Program-made: the position numbers and the translations under genes
The notes under the pieces: model-generated
Databases searched by the model: none
What the model saw: the letters and a program-made list of their open reading frames with translations, nothing else
Told to the model about the DNA's origin: nothing
NCBI GenBank assembly: GCA_021613335.1
Contig: JAJTWR010000431.1
Location: 1,178,001-1,242,000, forward strand
Source: Whitmania pigra
Lineage: Eukaryota; Annelida; Clitellata; Hirudinida; Haemopidae
Direction of reading: 5' to 3'
Length of the DNA: 64,000 nt
Part shown: in pieces, positions 44,394 through 52,770 of the stretch
Layout of the letters: every line of letters starts with the position of its first letter
Position numbering within the stretch: the first letter of the stretch is position 1

Positions 44394-45746
44394 GTGCGAG
44401 ACCCGAACACGAAAGAAATGAATTTGCTGGCAGATTCTTCGCTTTTACGATTTTTCTTGGTCTTCGGCGCCTGTCTTGCCGTACTGGCTTGCGGAAATAG
44501 CACTAAGCCTGTTGGCTCTGTAGACGACGGTGGGATAACCGGGGGCGGAGGCGGTGGCGGCGGTGGCTCTGGAGACGACGGTGGGATAACCGGCGGCGGA
44601 GGCGGCGGCATGTCTGGCCCGAATACTGAGCAACAAGGGACTTGGATTGACCGGGGTGTAGTCGCCGATGGAGGATACTTCCTTGCAATAGCTACTTCAT
44701 CAGACGGCAAGAAAGTCGTCGCCGGAAACACGAATGGTCACATTTACAACTCCAGTGACTTCGGCAAACCTTGGATTGATCGCTCGTCAGGCGATGCGAG
44801 CGGAGATATATACTGGTATAGCATTGCTTCGTCGGCAAACGGCGTGAAACTTGCAGCGATCACTCAAAACAGCTCGCCGGACAAGCGAATTTTTACCTCC
44901 GATAATTCTGGTGATACTTGGACGGACCGTACACCGAAAACAGGAGATGGGTCTGGCACCCTAAACTGGATAGACATCGCATCGTCTTCAGATGGAATGA
45001 AGCTCGTGGCTGTAGTTGGACGTGGCCACATTTACACTTCAATTGATGCAGGAAAAACGTGGAAAGACAGTTCTCCCAGCAGTGGTGATGCATCGGGTAA
45101 CTTAAATTGGGTTCGGGTTGTTTCATCAGCAGATGGCGAGAAGCTTGCCGCAATAACAGAAACACTTTCAGCTGGTTACAGTCAGCTTTTTACTTCTGAT
45201 GATGGCGGCAAGCATTGGATTGAGCGAATTATTACACCAACTGACAACAAATCCACCGCCATTAGCATATATACCATTGCCACCTCTTCGGACGGGAAGT
45301 ATTTAGTAGCTGGAGCCGACTACATAACTGCAGATGCAGCAACGGGAAAACCTACTCTCGAGGCCAAGGTTTACACCTCCGATTCCTATGGAGCGACATG
45401 GAAAGACCGTACACCATCGAAGCTCAAAGATCAGGCTTTGATGACTAAGGTCAGAGGAGACCTTAACATTTCGATTCTTACCGCCAGCTCGTCTGATGGA
45501 TCCCGAATTGCAATATTATTAGCTGGGCAAGGAACTCCTTCGCGTCTCCTTTTTACATCAGCTACTTATGGTGCCACCTGGTTTGAGCAAAGCATTAATC
45601 CCACGCCAGCAGACGCCAAAGCTCCAGCCTTTGGAGCAATCAAATCTTCATCGGACGGACGAGTTCTTACTTTTCAACAAGTGGAATCGTCCCCAACGGG
45701 CAGTGGCCCTCTTACATACCGGGTGGTTGCTTTGACATTCCAGTAA
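44394..45746 (+). CDS. Beta-propeller lipoprotein, paralogue 6 (type Y)
   Basis: The GTG start at 44394 is set by CTGGAGG upstream and by the family leader (RDPNTKEMNLLADS). The 450-residue product has lipobox AVLAC, a Gly/Asp linker in which a DDGGITGGGG unit occurs twice, and seven Asp-box blades. It is very similar to paralogue 2 across the blades. It faces the intact acyltransferase gene tail to tail, separated by a strong hairpin; this is probably the parental arrangement from which the other copies with acyltransferase fragments arose. Confidence 0.82.
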   Translation: MRDPNTKEMNLLADSSLLRFFLVFGACLAVLACGNSTKPVGSVDDGGITGGGGGGGGGSGDDGGITGGGGGGMSGPNTEQQGTWIDRGVVADGGYFLAIATSSDGKKVVAGNTNGHIYNSSDFGKPWIDRSSGDASGDIYWYSIASSANGVKLAAITQNSSPDKRIFTSDNSGDTWTDRTPKTGDGSGTLNWIDIASSSDGMKLVAVVGRGHIYTSIDAGKTWKDSSPSSGDASGNLNWVRVVSSADGEKLAAITETLSAGYSQLFTSDDGGKHWIERIITPTDNKSTAISIYTIATSSDGKYLVAGADYITADAATGKPTLEAKVYTSDSYGATWKDRTPSKLKDQALMTKVRGDLNISILTASSSDGSRIAILLAGQGTPSRLLFTSATYGATWFEQSINPTPADAKAPAFGAIKSSSDGRVLTFQQVESSPTGSGPLTYRVVALTFQ

Positions 45747-45823
45747 TTAGCAATCGAGAATCTCTCGATGAGACTAGTTCAGTATTCGCTCATTGTAATA
45801 GTTCATACCAAACTACGAAGTAA

Positions 45824-45857
45824 GACTCTTGCTCAGCACTCTAGCTGGGCAAGAGTC
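45824..45857. terminator. Bidirectional terminator-like hairpin
   Basis: A perfect GACTCTTGC/GCAAGAGTC stem is extended by CAGC/GCTG, midway between the convergent propeller 6 and acyltransferase genes. It suits both strands. Confidence 0.65.
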
Positions 45858-45884
45858 ATTTCGTGACCTCTGTTGAGTTTTTCT

Positions 45885-47255
45885 TCAGCGCCGGTCGGAC
45901 TGCCATTCGCAGGCGAGGCGGAATGACTGCAGGGCATCGACATTCGGCCCCCACTCGTGGGAGCCGTCTTTGCGGCGGACGATGTCGAGGGCCTTGAGTG
46001 CCTCGATAGCATCTTCGAAGTGTGGGCGGTAGATGATTCCCTTGTCGTTCAGCTCCTGCGGCACACCCACAAAGGTGGCCGTGAGGTAGTCCGTCGTCAC
46101 CGCTCGAAGAGCGCTCGCACCACCATGTCTACCCGGTCGGCTTCGCGTTCGGCATAGCCGGTGAGCACCAGCCGTTGCCGTGCCACGTAGTCCTCGACGC
46201 GGAGTTACCCGGCCGGCGCGCGCGAGTGCGTCTCCGGCAAACCAATGCTTCCATTGGTTGCGCAGCGAATGGGCGAGCTCTTTGGGAAAGGGGTCGGGTA
46301 CCGGGAGGCTGCTCTCCACCACTCGCCCGCCGCGGCGCTCAATCGCCTCTTTGAGCCACGCCACATCGATGCCCGGCAGCGGCGACTCGGACAAGAATGC
46401 TCGCAGGTGGAAGTCGCTCACCACGGTGGCGCGTTGCAATTCGAACATCAAGTTGTGGCAGAGCGCGTGGATTTCGGTCGATTCCGACAGCAGCAACGGC
46501 TCGCCGCAGGCGATGTGTACCCGACCGAGGCGGACGCGCCCGAGTAACACCCGGACGCTCCAGCGCAGAAGCCCTAGCAACGACATTTTCGGTTTCGGCT
46601 CTCCGGAGAGTTCCCGGTGGAATACGGCTTCCTCGGGGAGACGATCGTACGAGATGGCGACCGGCAGCATCGCAAACCGACGCCCAGTGGCCTGCAGGGC
46701 GCGGAGGAGCCCGCGCTTCGGGGGCAACATCAGCCGACCCCGGCTGCGTTGACCTTCGACGAAGAACATCAGCGAGGCATTCTGATCAGCCAAGCGCCGG
46801 AGGTCCCGACCCAGCTCAGGCTTCGGTCCGCCGCCGCGCTTGATGTAGAAGGCCTGCGCCGCCTGCATGATGCGGCCAATTATCGGTATGCTCCGAAAAT
46901 CGTCGGCGGCAGCGATATGCGGCATGGCGATGCCGAGTTCTGGGTGTTCGAAGCAGAGGTAGCTCATCAATAAAAAGTCGAAGTAGCTCCGGTGAGTCGG
47001 CGCCAGTACCAGGAGCGCTCCCGGCGGAAGCTCCGCCATAGCCCGCTGGAACGACGGGCGGTCAAAGGTCATGGAGCTCGTGCATCTCCGAAACACCTTA
47101 CGCAGAATGAAGCCCAGCATCTTGTGGGCAGTGTTGCCGAGGCCGCGCCCGCGCGCCCATCGAAAGTCCGATTGGCCATCTCGGTGCAGGTGCCCGGCGA
47201 AGATGCGCTCGGTTTCTGGTGCATCGTTTCGGGTTTTCTCGAGAGTTGTCTCCAT
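45885..47255 (-). CDS. GNPAT/PlsB-type acyltransferase (probable DHAP or glycerol-3-phosphate acyltransferase)
   Basis: This is a 456-residue protein started at the ATG at 47255, which overlaps the AGPS stop (TGATG) and has AGGAGGG upstream. The catalytic HxxxxD motif is HRSYFDF; FFVEGQRSRGR and AMLPVAISYDRLPE are the other acyltransferase motifs. Its operon partner is alkyl-DHAP synthase, so DHAP acylation for ether lipids is the likely role. Between about 46100 and 46240 several small insertions and deletions, compared with fragment A, scramble roughly 45 residues but cancel out, so the frame is regained. Whether the protein tolerates this C-terminal scramble is unknown. Confidence 0.82.
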   Translation of the reverse strand: METTLEKTRNDAPETERIFAGHLHRDGQSDFRWARGRGLGNTAHKMLGFILRKVFRRCTSSMTFDRPSFQRAMAELPPGALLVLAPTHRSYFDFLLMSYLCFEHPELGIAMPHIAAADDFRSIPIIGRIMQAAQAFYIKRGGGPKPELGRDLRRLADQNASLMFFVEGQRSRGRLMLPPKRGLLRALQATGRRFAMLPVAISYDRLPEEAVFHRELSGEPKPKMSLLGLLRWSVRVLLGRVRLGRVHIACGEPLLLSESTEIHALCHNLMFELQRATVVSDFHLRAFLSESPLPGIDVAWLKEAIERRGGRVVESSLPVPDPFPKELAHSLRNQWKHWFAGDALARAGRVTPRRGLRGTATAGAHRLCRTRSRPGRHGGASALRAVTTDYLTATFVGVPQELNDKGIIYRPHFEDAIEALKALDIVRRKDGSHEWGPNVDALQSFRLACEWQSDRR

Positions 47256-49129
47256 CAGTAGAGCCCTCCTCTTTCCGTTAAGGCCACCGGTCCATTGACG
47301 CCACAATTCGAAGCACCAAACACATTCATCGGGTCGATCGCGGCCTTCACCTGTCGGTTCAGGCGCAACGCCCCTTCCGAATAGATGTCTCGCAAGAATC
47401 CCCGGCGAATCTTCCCGATGCCGTGGTGGTGCGAGAGCGAGCCGCCCGAGGCGAGAATCTCTTCCCGCGCCGCATGTTCTAGGGCCGCGTAGGCGGCCAC
47501 AGGGTCCGGCGTTCCGCGTGCATAGAACCCCAGGTAAAAGTACATGACGACGCCGGTCTCGTACACTTGGGTGATGCGCCCGCTGAAGAACGGTTTACCG
47601 GGCAACTTCATCGCCGCGTGCTCGCGCTCCACACGTTGCCGAGTGCGCTCGTAGAGCTCCATCGCTCGGCTCCAGGGAACGCTCGTCTCGAAGCTCTCCG
47701 CAATTGCCCAGTGCTCGAAGGTGAGGTCGCGAATGTAGGCGATGCCGAAGGTGAGTTGGTAGCCGCGCTCGCCATTCGCTGCGCCAGCGGCAAGGCCGCC
47801 GAACTGCGAAGCGATGCGGTAGACCACCTTCTCCTGGTAGGCCACTTCTTCCTCGGAGCCTTCGAAAACAATCGTCGCCACCGCCAGCTCGTAGGGGTCG
47901 AACCCCTTCAGCCGAGTGACGAGAAACTTTTCCATGCTGCTCTTCGCCTTTGCGAAGAAGCCGTGCTTCGCAGCTTTGAGCGCTTGCCCGAATTGAAACT
48001 GCTTGTTGTCCATCACCCGCACGCTCGCGGGAATCGCCCGAGTGCGCTGGAGCTCGTAGAGGAAATCGAGCCCGGTCGAGAGGTTGCGGAAGATGACCGA
48101 CCCGTAGCGACGCACCGCCGGCAGCGGGAAGAGCTTGATGACCGCCGTGGTGATGATGCCGAAGTTGCCTTCGCTCCCGAACATGTACTGGCGCGGGTTG
48201 ACGCCGATGCTCTCCCGTGGCGCCTGCTGCGGCCGTTCGACGACTCCCTGGGCAGTGACCACCTGCATGTCGAGGACCAGCTCCTCGATGTTGCCGTAGC
48301 GGTTCTTCTTCATGCCGCTCGCGTTGGTGGCAATCCAGCCGCCGAGTGTCGAAAACTCGATGCTGTCCGGCTCGTGCCCCATGGTGAAGCCGAGCTTCGC
48401 GAGCTCCGCTGCGAGGTGGCGACCGGTGACGCCCGCCTCGACACAGGCCATTCGGTTCTTAGGGTCGACCCAGAGGATGCGGCCCATCTGGCGCATGTCC
48501 ACTGAGGCGACGAATCGCTCTTCAGCAAGCGGGATGCGCAACGCCTCGGTCACGTTGGTGCCCCCGCCAAAGGGAATGAGGCACACCCCGTGAGCAGTCG
48601 CCGCCTCGACGAGCTTCACCACCTCGTCGTGGCTGCGCGGGAACACCACCACGTCCGGCACCCGCTCCAACGCCTCGTAGCGAATCGCCCAAATTTCTCC
48701 GCCGGTGTGCCCGTGGCCGCGCCGCAGCCGCTGCTGTGGCTCGTCGGTCCATTGGCCGTCTTTCAGGAACGAGCGCAGCGCCGCCATGAACGGGGCGTTC
48801 ACCCTCGGGGCGGGAATCTTCGGTGGGTAGTGCGGCTCGTTGCGGTTCTCGTAGCTGATGGGCGACGCGAGCTGCCCCGCGAACCACGGCATCAAGTCCG
48901 GCAGCGGAACGTTGCTGATGTTGTAGCGGTTGCCGGTCAATATCGTGCTGCCGTCGGGGCGAACCACAAAGCGCGTGTCCGCAAACCCCCAACCGTCGAG
49001 CGCCTCTGGTTCCGGGGCTCTCGTCGGCGGCTCGGGGATAATGCGCGTATCATCCCCGAGCGCAACGCCCGCCTGCGGCGACCTTTCCGAAGGCTGAGAA
49101 CCGAACTTCTGTACGCTCGCTTTGTTCAT
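47255..49129 (-). CDS. Alkyldihydroxyacetonephosphate synthase-like FAD oxidase
   Basis: This is a 624-residue protein of the VAO/AGPS flavoprotein family. FAD-binding motifs are PFGGGTNVTEAL and EFSTLGGWIATNASGMKKNRYGNIEELV, and the active-site triple His is SHHHGIGKIR near the C-terminus. AGPS replaces the acyl chain of acyl-DHAP by a fatty alcohol, the first ether-bond step to plasmalogens; myxobacteria are known to use an AgpS homologue. The next gene encodes the matching acyltransferase and is coupled by a one-base overlap, supporting ether-lipid synthesis. Confidence 0.9.
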   Translation of the reverse strand: MNKASVQKFGSQPSERSPQAGVALGDDTRIIPEPPTRAPEPEALDGWGFADTRFVVRPDGSTILTGNRYNISNVPLPDLMPWFAGQLASPISYENRNEPHYPPKIPAPRVNAPFMAALRSFLKDGQWTDEPQQRLRRGHGHTGGEIWAIRYEALERVPDVVVFPRSHDEVVKLVEAATAHGVCLIPFGGGTNVTEALRIPLAEERFVASVDMRQMGRILWVDPKNRMACVEAGVTGRHLAAELAKLGFTMGHEPDSIEFSTLGGWIATNASGMKKNRYGNIEELVLDMQVVTAQGVVERPQQAPRESIGVNPRQYMFGSEGNFGIITTAVIKLFPLPAVRRYGSVIFRNLSTGLDFLYELQRTRAIPASVRVMDNKQFQFGQALKAAKHGFFAKAKSSMEKFLVTRLKGFDPYELAVATIVFEGSEEEVAYQEKVVYRIASQFGGLAAGAANGERGYQLTFGIAYIRDLTFEHWAIAESFETSVPWSRAMELYERTRQRVEREHAAMKLPGKPFFSGRITQVYETGVVMYFYLGFYARGTPDPVAAYAALEHAAREEILASGGSLSHHHGIGKIRRGFLRDIYSEGALRLNRQVKAAIDPMNVFGASNCGVNGPVALTERGGLY

Positions 49130-49205
49130 GAATTCATATCCGCTAGCAAATCATAGAGCCCTTTCAACGCGAATAGCGTGCGCACTAGGGTGCGAAATTA
49201 TCTGC

Positions 49206-49225
49206 GCGCCTCTAACGCGAGGCGC
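49206..49225 (+). promoter_or_regulatory. Hairpin upstream of terC
   Basis: GCGCCTC/GAGGCGC forms a perfect 7-bp stem with a 6-nt loop, about 75 bp before the terC start and in the divergent gap with AGPS. It does not match the yybP-ykoY manganese riboswitch that often precedes terC-type genes. Confidence 0.35.
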
Positions 49226-49301
49226 AATTCTGCGACGGCGCGAACTTTCCAGCCAACGACAGTGAAGCTTGTCGTCGCCAAATTCGCTACAAGCGCAGGC
49301 C

Positions 49302-50243
49302 ATGCCAATCTCAACTATCGGCACCCCGCTCCTCTGGGGCGGATTCATCGTCTTCATCTTCGCGATGCTCGCCATCGACCTCGGCATCTTCCATCGGAAG
49401 GCGCACGTCGTCGGCTTCCGCGAGGCCGCCATCTGGAGCTTCGTCTGGTTCCTGCTCGCTGGTGTCTTCACCGTCGGCGTCTACACGCAGACCGGCAGCC
49501 AGCACGCGCTCGAATTCGCCACCGGCTACCTGATTGAGAAGGCGCTCGCCGTCGACAACATCTTCGTCTTCGTCCTCATCTTCTCCGCCTTCCGCATCCC
49601 CGACATTTACCAGCACCGCGTCCTCGTCTGGGGCGTCATCGGGGCGCTGATCATGCGCGCGGCCTTCATCTTCGCGGGCGCCGCGTTCATCCAACGCTTC
49701 AGCTGGGCGATGCCCGTCTTCGGGATGATTCTCGTCATCACCGGCATCAAGCTCTTCTTCCAGAAGGAGTCGCACCCGGAAGAGAACGCGCTCATCCGTT
49801 TCTTCCAGTCCCGCCTCCCGATGACCGACGGCCTGCGCGGCGAGAAGTTCTTCATCATCGAAAACGGGAAGCGCCTTGCGACTCCCCTCTTCCTTGCGCT
49901 CATCGCTGTCGAAGTCACCGACCTCATCTTCGCGGTGGACTCCATTCCGGCAATCTTCGCGATTACCACCGACCCCTTCATCGTCTTCACGTCGAACATC
50001 TTCGCCATCCTCGGGCTGCGGTCGCTCTACTTCCTCCTCGCGGGGGTCGTGGCGAAGTTCCGCTTCCTCAAGATGGGTCTCTCGGCGGTCTTGCTGTTCG
50101 TCGGCGTGAAGATGCTGCTGATGGGCGTGTACCACCTGCCGATACTCATCTCGCTCTCGGTCATCGCGGGCATCCTCACGGTGTCGATCGTCGCCTCGCT
50201 GCTCATCCCCGCTCCCGAGACTCCTCCCAAGTCCGGCGCGTAG
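49302..50243 (+). CDS. TerC/Alx family membrane protein
   Basis: This is a 313-residue protein from the ATG at 49302; a TTG at 49269 would add 11 residues. It has about nine membrane segments. Family motifs are LAIDLGIFHRKAH, EKALAVDNIFVFVLIFSAF and EVTDLIFAVDSIPAIFAITTDPFIVFTSNIFAILGLRSLYF. The conserved acidic residues of these motifs are thought to bind Mn2+ or Ca2+; members act in metal export and envelope-protein metalation. It is a single gene, divergent from AGPS. Confidence 0.93.
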   Translation: MPISTIGTPLLWGGFIVFIFAMLAIDLGIFHRKAHVVGFREAAIWSFVWFLLAGVFTVGVYTQTGSQHALEFATGYLIEKALAVDNIFVFVLIFSAFRIPDIYQHRVLVWGVIGALIMRAAFIFAGAAFIQRFSWAMPVFGMILVITGIKLFFQKESHPEENALIRFFQSRLPMTDGLRGEKFFIIENGKRLATPLFLALIAVEVTDLIFAVDSIPAIFAITTDPFIVFTSNIFAILGLRSLYFLLAGVVAKFRFLKMGLSAVLLFVGVKMLLMGVYHLPILISLSVIAGILTVSIVASLLIPAPETPPKSGA

Positions 50244-50296
50244 CGCCGGCGTTGCGTGAGTTTGGAGTTCCTCCAGGTCGGCGCCTAGACCAAGGC

Positions 50297-50330
50297 CTCG
50301 ATAACCCCTATGTCTCGATAACCCCTATGT
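50297..50330 (+). repeat. Perfect 17-bp tandem duplication
   Basis: CTCGATAACCCCTATGT occurs twice in direct succession. The second copy runs into the start codon of the GntR remnant. Confidence 0.95.
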
Positions 50331-50581
50331 ACGGTCCCACCAACCGTCTCCTTGGCGTCGGCCGGCCGCGGTACCAAGCAGTCGCGCAGCTGCTCATCGA
50401 CGAAATCGCGAAGGGTACCTATCCAGTGGGCAGCCTCATGCCGACGGAGTTCGAGCTCTGCGACCGCTTTACAGTGAGTCGGCATACGGTGCGCGAAGCC
50501 ATCCGAAAGCTCACCAGCACCTTTGCAGACCCGAATGGTGACCCTGCCCCGAAAGCGGCGCGCACCGCAGAGAAGCCCTGA
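50327..50581 (+). CDS. GntR-type DNA-binding domain, truncated regulator
   Basis: This is an 84-residue frame. Residues 12-62 are a GntR winged-helix (RPRYQAVAQLLIDEIAKGTYPVGSLMPTEFELCDRFTVSRHTVREAIRKL). The normal wing and the ligand-binding UTRA or FCD domain (another 150 residues or more) are missing, replaced by a 20-residue Pro/Ala tail up to a stop. It is either a pseudogene made by an internal deletion or a minimal repressor. It lies 33 bp before a CitE-like gene, which a full regulator might once have controlled. Confidence 0.75.
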   Translation: MYGPTNRLLGVGRPRYQAVAQLLIDEIAKGTYPVGSLMPTEFELCDRFTVSRHTVREAIRKLTSTFADPNGDPAPKAARTAEKP

Positions 50582-50614
50582 ACCATTTCGCCCCGAAGTC
50601 AGGAGAGTATCCAC

Positions 50615-51418
50615 ATGGTTTTCCGCAGCCTCCTTTTTGTTCCGGGAGATAGACCTGAACGCTTTGACAAGGCGGTGGCGACCGGGGCCGATCTCGTCAT
50701 TCTCGATTTGGAAGACGGAGTGCTCCCCGAAGCCAAGGCAAAGGCGCGGGGAATGGTCGGCGAATGGCTGGGCAAAGGGAATCGCGCCGCTGTCCGGGTG
50801 AACGGCACGCACACCGGATGGTATGCGCGCGATATTGAGCTCCTGCGCCACACCTCTCTCGCGGCGGCGCTGTTGCCCAAGGCCGAGGAGGTGGCCAACG
50901 TGGAGGCCTTCGCGCGCGCAGTGCCGAGCAGCATTCCGGTTATCCCGATCATCGAATCGGCGCTCGGTATCTGGAACGTGCGGGAGCTAGCAACAGTGCA
51001 AGGAGTTACGCAGCTCGCCTTCGGTTCCGTCGACTTTCAGCTCGACGCTGGCATCAACGGCGAGAACCAAGAGCTGCTCTATGCTCGCTCCCGGATGGTC
51101 CTCGCCTCGGCCATCGCCCGCCTCAAGCCACCGATTGACGGCGTGACGCTCGCCATCAACGACGACGAGCAGCTTCGCTCGGACATCGCCCGGGGACGCA
51201 ACCTCGGCTTCGGCGGGAAGCTCTGCATCCATCCCCGACAAGTGCCCATCGTCAATGAGGGCTACAGTCCGAAGCCGGAGGAGGTCGAGCGCGCGCGGCG
51301 CATCGTCGAGGCCGCCGAGGCAGCCGGCATCGGCGCGATTCAGCTCGACGGCAAGCTCATCGACCGTCCCGTCGTGGAGCGCGCCCGGGTCGTCTTGAGT
51401 TCTCTCAACAAGGCATAA
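50615..51418 (+). CDS. CitE-like HpcH/HpaI aldolase family lyase
   Basis: This is a 267-residue TIM-barrel protein with the CitE N-terminus (RSLLFVPGDRPERFDKAVATGADLVILDLEDGV), the Mg2+/substrate glutamate region (IPIIESALGIWNVRELA), FGSVDFQLDAGI and GKLCIHPRQVPIVNE. The ribosome site AGGAGAG sets the start. Without CitD and CitF neighbours it is unlikely to be citrate lyase; family members also cleave malyl-CoA, methylmalyl-CoA or citramalyl-CoA. The substrate is unknown. Confidence 0.9.
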   Translation: MVFRSLLFVPGDRPERFDKAVATGADLVILDLEDGVLPEAKAKARGMVGEWLGKGNRAAVRVNGTHTGWYARDIELLRHTSLAAALLPKAEEVANVEAFARAVPSSIPVIPIIESALGIWNVRELATVQGVTQLAFGSVDFQLDAGINGENQELLYARSRMVLASAIARLKPPIDGVTLAINDDEQLRSDIARGRNLGFGGKLCIHPRQVPIVNEGYSPKPEEVERARRIVEAAEAAGIGAIQLDGKLIDRPVVERARVVLSSLNKA

Positions 51419-51437
51419 AATTGCAGAGCATCCACAC

Positions 51438-52352
51438 TCAACCCGCCCGGTTGGTGAGCGCGGCCAAGGCCGCGAAGAGGAGTCCAAAGGAAGCGGCTAT
51501 CGCCCACGGGGCGAAGGCTGCGAGAACTCGGGGCGGCGTGCGAGGCTCAAAGCTCCAAAGTTTCGGCACGCGCAAGAAGTGCCACCCTTTGGCGATGAGG
51601 GGCACCAGCAGGGCGAGGCCGAAAAGAGCGCAGACGAGGATGGGCCAGAGCTCGGTCTCTGTGGATTCGAGCGAGCCGACGCTGGAGGTGGAGCCGATGG
51701 CCATGAGCAAGTACGCGGTGAGGTTGCTCCCGGCGTGGGCGGCCACCGCGGGCCAAATTGAGCCCGCGTTCCGAGCAATGAGCCCCAGCAACACGCCGAG
51801 CTCCAAGCGAGGGACGAAGCCGATCATATCCCCGTGGATGCCACTGAAGATGATGGCGGTCGCCCAGACCGACATGGTCGGTGACAGCCAGCGTTCGAGC
51901 CCCCGTTGGAGGATTCCCCGGAAGAAAAACTCCTCGGCGAAGGGCGCGGCGACGACGATCGCGACGAGGATGAACGCGAGCGTCACTGGGTTTCCGTGGT
52001 CAAAAATCGTCTCCGGGCTGTAGCCTTCGAGCCACTCATCGGGGGCGAGCTTCAACGAGAGGTCCATCGACGGAATGATGAAGGCAAAGTAGTTGGCGAC
52101 ACCGAGCCCGGCGCCCACGGCGAGCGAGCGGGGCGTGCAGGAGTCGAGTCCCGCCCAGCGGGCCGGTTGCACCCCAGACACTGCGAGCAGCGCATAGGGG
52201 ATTCCCCCGAAGGCGATGGTGCTCGTCATCCACAGCGAGAGGTGCTGATCGAACAATTGAATCGGGAAGATGATGAACATGTGCGCGGCGATTGTCGCCA
52301 CGACGAAGGGCATCGGGTTCGGCCTCTGCTCGTCGAGCACATCAAGGTTCAC
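51438..52352 (-). CDS. CPBP family intramembrane metalloprotease
   Basis: This is a 304-residue membrane protein with seven or eight segments and CPBP/Abi motifs: AEEFFFRG (EExxxR), IIFSGIHGDMIGFVPRLELGVLLGLI and a C-terminal AVAAHAGSN. These build the glutamate/histidine metal site of Rce1-like proteases. Bacterial members process or modify membrane-bound peptides, but substrates are rarely known. Its start overlaps the end of the small Cys-rich lipoprotein gene by 11 bp, so the two are probably co-transcribed. Confidence 0.88.
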   Translation of the reverse strand: MNLDVLDEQRPNPMPFVVATIAAHMFIIFPIQLFDQHLSLWMTSTIAFGGIPYALLAVSGVQPARWAGLDSCTPRSLAVGAGLGVANYFAFIIPSMDLSLKLAPDEWLEGYSPETIFDHGNPVTLAFILVAIVVAAPFAEEFFFRGILQRGLERWLSPTMSVWATAIIFSGIHGDMIGFVPRLELGVLLGLIARNAGSIWPAVAAHAGSNLTAYLLMAIGSTSSVGSLESTETELWPILVCALFGLALLVPLIAKGWHFLRVPKLWSFEPRTPPRVLAAFAPWAIAASFGLLFAALAALTNRAG

Positions 52353-52719
52353 AGTTCACTGCCCCATTTACGAGTGCGCAGCGTCGGCAGGTATTGCTCC
52401 GCACCATCACCCCGCCCCGACACTCGATAGTCGACAACCCATCGGGGGCGCATCGCCCGCGCCCCTCGCTTGCGAACGGGCAGCGGTCTCCCTCCAAGTT
52501 GCCGCTCATGTCGCAGAGCACGGCGTCGCCGCGCACCGAGCAGCCGCCGGGTCCGCGACAGCTCGCCGCCACCCAGGTGCCGCGATGGCACTCCAGCATT
52601 TCGTCGGCGGCGACACAGCGAAATTCCCCGCCGCTGCACGGTTGCCCCGCGCGTACGCACGCGGCGAGCACGAGGAGCGCGAATCCCGTGGCACGAAAAG
52701 CCGGTGATGAATGCATCAC
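52342..52719 (-). CDS. Small Cys-rich putative lipoprotein
   Basis: This is a 125-residue protein with a short signal peptide (FALLVLAACV, lipobox LAAC), then about 100 residues with 12 or so cysteines spaced as in short disulfide repeats (GGEFRCVAADEMLECHRGTWVAASC, GLSTIECRGGVMVRSNTC). Such proteins are common in Myxococcota and unassigned. It overlaps the CPBP protease gene and is divergent from thiS across about 50 bp. Confidence 0.7.
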   Translation of the reverse strand: MMHSSPAFRATGFALLVLAACVRAGQPCSGGEFRCVAADEMLECHRGTWVAASCRGPGGCSVRGDAVLCDMSGNLEGDRCPFASEGRGRCAPDGLSTIECRGGVMVRSNTCRRCALVNGAVNCEP

Positions 52720-52770
52720 TCCTTGGTAGCTACTCCGTTAGAGTCTTTCTGTGAATCGCAGGAGCAACCT

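Noticed and set aside
35900..47300. Insertion sequence or transposon as the cause of the propeller/acyltransferase array
   Set aside because: No transposase, terminal inverted repeats or target-site duplications found; tandem duplication by recombination explains the order better.
49130..49300. yybP-ykoY manganese riboswitch before terC
   Set aside because: A simple hairpin is present but the conserved riboswitch core is not seen.
52720..52770. TPP riboswitch before thiS
   Set aside because: The divergent gap is only about 50 bp and lacks the conserved TPP-aptamer segments.
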